IMG/VR virus record: IMGVR_UViG_3300025732_000222
Coordinates: 1 to 27,096 of that record
Reading direction: 5' to 3' (one strand)
DNA length: 27,096 nucleotides
Source: a virus
Part shown: positions 21,954 through 27,096 of the stretch, one piece after another
Position numbering within the stretch: the stretch's first letter is position 1
How the letters are laid out: the number at the start of each line of letters is the position of its first letter
The notes under the pieces: model-generated
The model's database searches: none
Seen by the model: the letters and a program-made list of their open reading frames with translations, nothing else
Told to the model about the DNA's origin: nothing
Program-made: the position numbers and the translations under genes

Positions 21954-23359
21954 CTGACATAAAAATCTCCAGTAATACTGGAGCGGTTAAAATTGTCAAT
22001 CAAGTTCGTGTGGCTGGTAACACTGGAAACATAAAAGTCACAAATACCCCTGCAAGTAAAATTTCACTCAATACAGGCAAAGGTGTTGATGGAATTGCTG
22101 GGGCACAAGGTGCTCAAGGAGCTAATGGCGCTCAGGGCAGTCAAGGTACAATCGGTGCTCAGGGAGCGATTGGCGCTCAGGGAGTTTCTGGTCCTCAAGG
22201 CACTCAAGGCGTTGCTGGCGCACAAGGATCTGCTGGTGCTCAGGGAGCCACTGGTATTCAGGGAGCGCAAGGAATTCAAGGTTCTGTTGGCGCACAAGGA
22301 TCTGCTGGTGCTCAGGGAGCCACTGGTATTCAGGGAGCGCAAGGAATTCAAGGTTCTGTTGGCGCACAAGGAGCCGCTGGTGTTCAAGGAACACAAGGCA
22401 TTCAAGGTGCACAAGGAGTTCAGGGTTCTGTTGGTGCACAAGGAGTCGCTGGTGTTCAGGGCGCGCAAGGAATTCAAGGTGCACAAGGAGTTCAGGGTTC
22501 TGTTGGTGCACAAGGTATTGATGGTGTTCAAGGAGCAGTTGGCGCACAAGGAGCCGCTGGTGTTCAAGGAACACAAGGCATTCAAGGTGCACAAGGAGTT
22601 CAGGGTTCTGTTGGTGCACAAGGTATTGATGGTGTTCAAGGAGCAGTTGGCGCACAAGGAGCCGAAGGAGTTCAAGGTGCACAAGGAGTTCAGGGTTCTG
22701 GAGCACAGGGACCACAAGGTGTGCAAGGCGCTCCAGGAACTGGATCTGGTGGTTTATCTTCAATTCTTGTTTCTGCCAACTCTGCTTTAACTGTAAATGC
22801 GAATGGTATTAATTTCGTCAACACATCTACTACAACAATTGCAGTTTCTTCTGGTGTTACTGGAAACGCGAACGTCTCAATTATCGCAAACACAGCATTG
22901 ATCAATGCAACAAATGACGTCGCTTCTACATTACTCTATCCTGTAATGGTACCAACACCAAATGCAGAATCAACAGCAAGAGTAACATCTTCGAAGTTGT
23001 ATTTCGACGCAAGCACTGGTACGATTTATGCAACAGCAAAGAGCTTCGATATTGAACATCCTAGCAAAGAAAATATGCGACTTCGCTATGGTTCGCTCGA
23101 AGGTCCAGAGAATGGAGTATACTTCAGAGGAAGAACTTCAGATTCTAAGATTGTTCTCCCTGATCATTGGACTAAATTGATCGATCCTGATTCAATTACA
23201 GTTCAATTGACGCCAATTGGAAGTTCAGCTATACTATCAGTCGATTATATCGATGGCGATACAATACATATTAACAAAGTAAATGGTTGTGAATATTATT
23301 TCATAATATTTGCAGAGAGAATCGATATTCCAAAGCTGACTATAGAATACAAAGAATAA
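21950..23359 (+). CDS. Collagen-like tail fibre protein (second)
   Basis: 469 aa. A short N-terminal beta region (1-43) leads into a collagen-like stalk of Gly-Ala-Gln / Gly-Val-Gln / Gly-Ile-Gln triplets (about 44-263). Then comes the shared fibre module (about 268-310, LVSANSAL, NGINFVNTSTTTIAVSS, GNANVSI), and a C-terminal domain (about 325-469) with FDIEHPSKENMRLRYGSLEG, GVYFRGRTSD and ITVQLTPIGS. That C-terminal domain is familiar from many tailed-phage structural proteins and has no S74 Ser-Lys motif, so this fibre is not of the self-cleaving type. It starts within the stop of the 111-aa gene. Probable trimer; receptor binding is an inference. Confidence 0.87.
   Translation: MTDIKISSNTGAVKIVNQVRVAGNTGNIKVTNTPASKISLNTGKGVDGIAGAQGAQGANGAQGSQGTIGAQGAIGAQGVSGPQGTQGVAGAQGSAGAQGATGIQGAQGIQGSVGAQGSAGAQGATGIQGAQGIQGSVGAQGAAGVQGTQGIQGAQGVQGSVGAQGVAGVQGAQGIQGAQGVQGSVGAQGIDGVQGAVGAQGAAGVQGTQGIQGAQGVQGSVGAQGIDGVQGAVGAQGAEGVQGAQGVQGSGAQGPQGVQGAPGTGSGGLSSILVSANSALTVNANGINFVNTSTTTIAVSSGVTGNANVSIIANTALINATNDVASTLLYPVMVPTPNAESTARVTSSKLYFDASTGTIYATAKSFDIEHPSKENMRLRYGSLEGPENGVYFRGRTSDSKIVLPDHWTKLIDPDSITVQLTPIGSSAILSVDYIDGDTIHINKVNGCEYYFIIFAERIDIPKLTIEYKE
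22216..22372 (+). repeat. 72-bp tandem duplication in the second collagen tract
   Basis: Bases 22216-22300 are repeated identically at 22288-22372 (offset 72 bp, 85 bp identical, so the copies overlap). The unit encodes eight Gly-x-y triplets and stays in frame. Confidence 0.85.
22358..22664 (+). repeat. Long direct repeats at 180-bp and 108-bp offsets
   Basis: Bases 22358-22443 (86 bp) recur identically at 22538-22623 (offset 180). Bases 22472-22556 (85 bp) recur identically at 22580-22664 (offset 108). Both offsets are whole numbers of Gly-x-y triplets (20 and 12), as expected for recent in-frame duplication within a collagen-like tract. Confidence 0.85.
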
Positions 23360-23360
23360 A

Positions 23361-24056
23361 ATGGGATCACATTATAATTCAAGAGGCGTGACAAACGGAT
23401 TGGTGTTTTGCCTTGATGCTGCAAATGTTAAATCATACCCAAAAAGCGGATCAACGTGGTTCAATTATATCACTGGAACGAATAATGCAACGTTGCAAAA
23501 TTCACCAACATACAGCACTGCAAATGGTGGATACATTGCGTTTTCATCTAGCAGTTCCCAATATGCGAACGCAGCGACTCTTGGTAGTTTGACGCGATGG
23601 ACAGTAGAGGTTGCAGTTAGATTCACAGCATCATATAGCACAAAAGTTGCGATGGTTGTTGGTGGGCAATATGACTTATCGTCAAATTTAAATTTTACAA
23701 TTGGCACCAACAATGCACCAATCAATTACAATATAGCAGTTGGGTTCTTTAATGGTGCGTGGAGAAGTACAACTGGTGTTGCGTATGCACAAAATCAGTG
23801 GGTGCATATAACAGGAACTTATGACGGCTCAACTGTCAGACAATATACTAATGGCACACAAGTTGATTCGTTATCATACACGGGAACGCCCGCATCTGGC
23901 GGGGAAGTTAGAATTAATCGTCGATGGGATGATGTCGTTTCTTCTGGTAATTTGTTCGACACAAACATTGGCATAATTAGAATTTACAATCGAAGTCTGA
24001 CTGCCTCTGAAGTTCGTCAGAATTTTAGCAATATACGTGGGAGATATGGAATTTAA
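23361..24056 (+). CDS. LamG / concanavalin-like lectin-fold virion protein (copy 1)
   Basis: 231 aa. Single LamG_3-like jelly-roll domain. The N-terminus VTNGLVFCLDAANVKSYPKS begins the fold. Strands with WTVEVAVRFTASYS, the conserved NQWVHITGTYDGSTVRQYTN at about 147-166, and the end IGIIRIYNRSLTASEVRQNF with IRGRYGI are typical of phage LamG proteins. Such domains often bind carbohydrate, so host-surface recognition is plausible. The ATG lies one base after the fibre stop, and the TAA directly abuts the next ATG. It is a paralogue of the 230-aa protein at 24309. Confidence 0.85.
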   Translation: MGSHYNSRGVTNGLVFCLDAANVKSYPKSGSTWFNYITGTNNATLQNSPTYSTANGGYIAFSSSSSQYANAATLGSLTRWTVEVAVRFTASYSTKVAMVVGGQYDLSSNLNFTIGTNNAPINYNIAVGFFNGAWRSTTGVAYAQNQWVHITGTYDGSTVRQYTNGTQVDSLSYTGTPASGGEVRINRRWDDVVSSGNLFDTNIGIIRIYNRSLTASEVRQNFSNIRGRYGI

Positions 24057-24302
24057 ATGTTTGACGAAAGGCAATTTATGATTTTCAATGTCAGTGAATT
24101 ACCATCAGTCAATTTCGAAGAAGTGATGGAAACTTCAGCAGAAACAGTTCGACTTAGCGTTGATCGTACAAAAACATTTGTCAAATGGAATGGGAGTATC
24201 GTGCCACAATCAGTTGATGCGTTGACATCTAAAGAAGGTCCATATAATTACAATGAAATTATGGATATTCTAGCGACTTCTGATTGGGCAGGAGATCAAT
24301 AG
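24057..24302 (+). CDS. Small conserved protein between the two LamG genes
   Basis: 81 aa. The sequence FMIFNVSELPSVNFEEVMET, with SVDRTKTFVKWNG and EGPYNYNEIMDILATSDWAG, is a pattern I associate with short hypothetical proteins in structural regions of T4-like marine phages. It is acidic and probably compact alpha/beta, without cysteines or membrane segment. The ATG at 24057 directly follows the LamG stop. A second in-frame ATG at 24078 would give the shorter MIFNVSELP start and cannot be excluded. Function unknown; its position suggests an assembly helper or a virion component tied to the LamG proteins. Confidence 0.75.
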   Translation: MFDERQFMIFNVSELPSVNFEEVMETSAETVRLSVDRTKTFVKWNGSIVPQSVDALTSKEGPYNYNEIMDILATSDWAGDQ

Positions 24303-24308
24303 ATTTAA

Positions 24309-25001
24309 ATGTCAAAATTTCATGGTCCAGAAATAACGAATGATGGTCTTAGATTGTATCTAGATGCAGCAAATATTCGATCATACATCGGAAGCGGGAA
24401 TACGTGGGTAGACGTTTCCGCAGCAAAAGCAGAAAATGTAACTCTTACGAATGGTGCGATCTATGATTCTTCAAATTCAGGAAATATCTTTTTTGATGGG
24501 ACCAACGATTATGCCAATTTCTCTGTCACTAATCTGAGTACAACTACAACAGTAGAAATGTGGTGTAAAATCGGGGCGAGTTACACTAATGGTATGTTTT
24601 TTGGATGGGCTAATTATAGTGTTTGGTGCAGTGGTGGGCGTCTTGGATATAACACAGCATCAAGTGATATTTATGGTATATCAGCAGCGTCAGTTACGAG
24701 TTTGGGTTTAGTTAATAACTGGAAACATTATGTGTTTGAAATGAGAAGTGATGTTTCGTATACAAACAATAAAATATACATAAACGCGATCCCGCAAACT
24801 TTATCCCAACAAATTGGTACAGAGAATGCAACGAATAGAAATTTCAATAACGGTTTGGGTAGAATAGCCATTTGGAGAGGTGGCACAACAACATTCTTCA
24901 TAGACATGAACTGCGCAATATTCAAAGTTTACAATCGCTCATTGACGCAAGATGAAATCAAACAAAATTATAATGCTATCCGAGGGAGATTCGGAGTATA
25001 A
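24309..25001 (+). CDS. LamG / concanavalin-like lectin-fold virion protein (copy 2)
   Basis: 230 aa. Same architecture as the protein at 23361: ITNDGLRLYLDAANIRSYIG at the start, TTTTVEMWCKIG, NNWKHYVFEMR, and an end with FKVYNRSLTQDEIKQNYNAI before RGRFGV. Start and end are well conserved between the two while the middle has diverged strongly, including two Trp-rich segments (FFGWANYSVWCSGG) absent from copy 1. This fits duplication followed by divergence of binding specificity. A GGAG lies 15 nt upstream of the ATG. The stop TAA is inside the late promoter at 24997. Confidence 0.84.
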   Translation: MSKFHGPEITNDGLRLYLDAANIRSYIGSGNTWVDVSAAKAENVTLTNGAIYDSSNSGNIFFDGTNDYANFSVTNLSTTTTVEMWCKIGASYTNGMFFGWANYSVWCSGGRLGYNTASSDIYGISAASVTSLGLVNNWKHYVFEMRSDVSYTNNKIYINAIPQTLSQQIGTENATNRNFNNGLGRIAIWRGGTTTFFIDMNCAIFKVYNRSLTQDEIKQNYNAIRGRFGV

Positions 25002-25004
25002 ATA
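24997..25004 (+). promoter_or_regulatory. T4-type late promoter overlapping the LamG stop codon
   Basis: An exact TATAAATA whose internal TAA ends the LamG gene, the same arrangement as at the end of gp5. It lies 27 nt before the ATG of the third fibre gene at 25032, which it probably drives. Confidence 0.8.
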
Positions 25005-25031
25005 ATATCAGCCTTAATTCAAAGTTAGAAC

Positions 25032-27096
25032 ATGGCAAACACATATAAAAATATTATTATAACACCAAACATTAATGCGGTTGATGGAACTGATCCGACT
25101 ATTGCATTTCGAGGCGCAAACACAAGCGTCAATACTGAAATTGTTTTGAAAGTTTACCCAGATTCGAATGGTACACTTTCTTATGAAGGTTCTGCTGGTC
25201 AATTACATTCAATTACAAATGATCTAACTGGAACAATATTTTCAGTCAACGATGTTTCTGGAATTCCTTCAATTGAAGTTCAAGCGAACGGAATAATCAA
25301 TTTAGCAAGGTTTGGTGGCGCTAATGTTAATGTTCATATCGGTAATGTTTCCATTAACGATGGACAAAGCGTTCTTCAAGTCAGAGGTGCAGCGAACGTT
25401 GATTATCTCAGACTTCAATCATATGGAAATGTAATCGCATCGAATGGTGCTTGGCTTGGTTTGCCGATAAGAACTTTAATTTCAGCTAATTCTGGTTCAA
25501 CAATTTCCGCCAATGGTGTTAATTTTGTTAACACATCCACATTAACAGTTTCGGTGACATCTGGCATTAATGGTAATGCCAATATTGAATTTACAGTCGT
25601 TGGTGGTGGTGGAAGTGGTGCGCAAGGATCTCCAGGCGCTCAAGGTGATGTTGGCGCACAAGGAGCAACAGGAGCGCAAGGATCTCCAGGAGCTCAAGGT
25701 GATGTTGGCGCACAAGGAGCAACAGGAGCGCAAGGATCAGCTGGTGCTCAGGGTTCAGCAGGTGCTCAAGGTGCTGCTGGTGCCCAAGGAACAGCTGGGG
25801 CGCAGGGATCAGTAGGCGCTCAGGGAACAACAGGAGCACAAGGATCAGCTGGTGCTCAGGGTTCAACAGGCGCTCAAGGTGCTGTTGGTATTCAGGGCGC
25901 GCAAGGTGTTCAAGGATCTGTAGGCGTACAGGGCGCTCAAGGTCCATTCGGCGCATCTTTCTCAGTAGACACTGGAGAACCTCTTGGTATTGTAAACAAA
26001 GCTGATTCTACGATTGGATTTACAAATTCCTCAAGAGAATTCAGAATCACGCCTGTATCTGGTTCTTATGAGATTTATTCTCGAGGAATTAAGTATACAA
26101 TTTCAAACGAAAGAACCGTAACTCTTCCAAACACTAGTGGATTGTATTACATCTATTTCGATACAACAGCAACTCTTCAATACAAAACTACATTCTTTGA
26201 TTGGCCAAATGATTGTATGGTTGCTTATGTGTATTGGAATGCGGATACTGGAACCGCACCATTCGTTGCTGATGAACGTCATGGAATTGTATTAGATTGG
26301 CAAACGCACGAATATTTGCATCGCACGCGTGGGGCTGCGATTGCTAATGGGTTTAATGTCAATAATTATATTCTGAATGGTGATGGATCTTCAAACACTC
26401 ACATGCAATTAGATATTATTGATGGGACGTTCTTTGACGAAGATCTACAGGTAGACATTACACATAGTAATACACCAACTGCAAATACTTGGGAACAGGA
26501 CATCCAAGGTCCTGCTAGAATTCCAATATTCTACTTGAGTGGAACTCATTGGGTGATTGACTCTCCAACTGATTATCCAATTAAAATTAGCGCAACCCCA
26601 TTCCCAGTTTACAACCAAAATGTAGCTGGAAGCTGGACAACAACTGATATTGGAAATAACAAATTTGGTGTTACATTCATTGTTGCGACAAATAATATTA
26701 ATTATCCTATAATTGGTCTCATTGGACAAGAGAACCACGCAAATGAAAATGATGCTGTCAATTATAGTTTTGCTGATTTACAATTACCAGATTTACCAAT
26801 TGTAGAGTTCAGACTTCTATACAAACTCATCTATGATTGTAAAGCGAGTTATACAAATTATCCAAGAGCAAGTTTAAAATATGTAACTGACATTCGTGGA
26901 TTCACTTCAGTTCTTGCTGTTGCTGCTGGAAGTGCAGGAGCTCCTGGCGCTCAAGGCGCTCAAGGTGTTCAAGGTGCTGTTGGAACACAAGGAGCCGCTG
27001 GTGCTCAGGGATCTGCTGGTGCTCAAGGATCATCAGGAGCACAAGGAGCCGCTGGTGCTCAGGGATCTGCTGGTGCTCAAGGATCATCAGGAGCAC
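25032..27096 (+). CDS. Collagen-like tail fibre protein (third, partial, 3' end off the right edge)
   Basis: An open frame of 688 codons from the ATG at 25032 (MANTYKNIIITPNINAVDGT) to the window edge. Order: N-terminal beta region (1-150); shared fibre module (about 153-195, LISANSGS, NGVNFVNTSTLTVSVTSG, GNANIEF); first collagen-like tract (about 197-306); a globular beta-rich domain (about 307-630) with SGLYYIYFDTTATLQYKTTF and DERHGIVLDWQTHEYLH; then a second collagen-like tract (about 636 to the edge). I do not recognise the globular domain by name. No S74 motif is seen in the visible part; the C-terminus is outside. It is the first gene after the late promoter at 24997. Host recognition is likely but inferred. 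Confidence 0.85.
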   Translation, partial: MANTYKNIIITPNINAVDGTDPTIAFRGANTSVNTEIVLKVYPDSNGTLSYEGSAGQLHSITNDLTGTIFSVNDVSGIPSIEVQANGIINLARFGGANVNVHIGNVSINDGQSVLQVRGAANVDYLRLQSYGNVIASNGAWLGLPIRTLISANSGSTISANGVNFVNTSTLTVSVTSGINGNANIEFTVVGGGGSGAQGSPGAQGDVGAQGATGAQGSPGAQGDVGAQGATGAQGSAGAQGSAGAQGAAGAQGTAGAQGSVGAQGTTGAQGSAGAQGSTGAQGAVGIQGAQGVQGSVGVQGAQGPFGASFSVDTGEPLGIVNKADSTIGFTNSSREFRITPVSGSYEIYSRGIKYTISNERTVTLPNTSGLYYIYFDTTATLQYKTTFFDWPNDCMVAYVYWNADTGTAPFVADERHGIVLDWQTHEYLHRTRGAAIANGFNVNNYILNGDGSSNTHMQLDIIDGTFFDEDLQVDITHSNTPTANTWEQDIQGPARIPIFYLSGTHWVIDSPTDYPIKISATPFPVYNQNVAGSWTTTDIGNNKFGVTFIVATNNINYPIIGLIGQENHANENDAVNYSFADLQLPDLPIVEFRLLYKLIYDCKASYTNYPRASLKYVTDIRGFTSVLAVAAGSAGAPGAQGAQGVQGAVGTQGAAGAQGSAGAQGSSGAQGAAGAQGSAGAQGSSGA
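25620..25738 (+). repeat. 54-bp tandem repeat in the third fibre, first tract
   Basis: The unit at 25620-25673 is repeated almost identically at 25674-25727, with a partial third copy to 25738. The unit encodes six Gly-x-y triplets (GAQGSPGAQGDV and onward). The period equals that of the tracts at 19904 and 26994. Confidence 0.85.
26994..27096 (+). repeat. 54-bp tandem repeat in the third fibre, second tract (runs off the edge)
   Basis: The unit starting at 26994 (GCCGCTGGTGCTCAGGGATC) recurs at 27048 with no difference seen up to the window end. The array may continue outside. It encodes GAQGSAGAQGSSGAQGAA-type triplets. Confidence 0.8.

Noticed and set aside
22064-22790. Minus-strand and shifted-frame open frames of 213-235 codons in the second collagen tract
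   Set aside because: Same repeat artefact; the products are Leu/Asn/Ser or Leu/Lys/His monotony without structure.

Overview
The window is part of the late virion-structural gene cluster of a contractile-tailed bacteriophage of the T4 supergroup, most like the marine or freshwater T4-like myoviruses (cyanophage- or pelagiphage-like). The evidence is the series of baseplate genes recognisable by sequence (gp4, gp48, gp53, gp27-like, gp5, gp25, gp6, gp7-like, gp8). Further support comes from large DUF4815-type structural proteins, collagen-like (Gly-Ala-Gln) fibres, and four exact T4-type late promoters (TATAAATA). The DNA is AT-rich, genes are packed tightly with stop/start overlaps, and no tRNA, integrase or bacterial gene is visible. 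The host cannot be told from this window.

Layout: (1) 1-311, minus strand: 5' part of a gp4 head-completion nuclease, running off the left edge. (2) 343-5301, plus strand, behind a late promoter at 311-318: tail-tube cap gp48, wedge gp53, hub gp27-like and the central spike gp5. This gp5 has an OB-fold and beta-helix but no recognisable lysozyme, and carries a long C-terminal extension. (3) 5330-12086, behind a second late promoter (5297-5304): wedge proteins gp25, gp6, a gp7-like protein, a small orphan and gp8. (4) 12096-18896: two very large structural proteins (1252 and 936 aa) and a 70-aa coiled-coil protein. (5) 18896-21462: a trimeric fibre with five 22-residue repeats, a collagen-like stalk and a C-terminal S74 chaperone/autoprotease, then a 214-aa structural protein and a 54-aa single-pass membrane protein. 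(6) 21463-21617: the only gene-free stretch above about 40 bp; it holds a hairpin terminator, a second hairpin and the third late promoter. (7) 21618-25001: a 111-aa beta-rich protein, a second collagen-like fibre, and two LamG lectin-like paralogues with a small conserved gene between them. (8) 25032 to the right edge, behind a fourth late promoter: a third collagen-like fibre, still open at the end of the window.

How they work together: hub and spike (gp27-like, gp5), wedge (gp53, gp25, gp6, gp7-like, gp8) and tube cap (gp48) build the baseplate. The two large proteins probably form its periphery. The downstream collagen-like and LamG proteins are candidates for host recognition. I see no defence or other non-structural system. 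The most interesting material is modular: a Gly-x-Gly-Tyr beta-module scattered through four baseplate/tail proteins, a fibre module reused in three fibres, and 54-bp-periodic tandem repeats in the collagen tracts.
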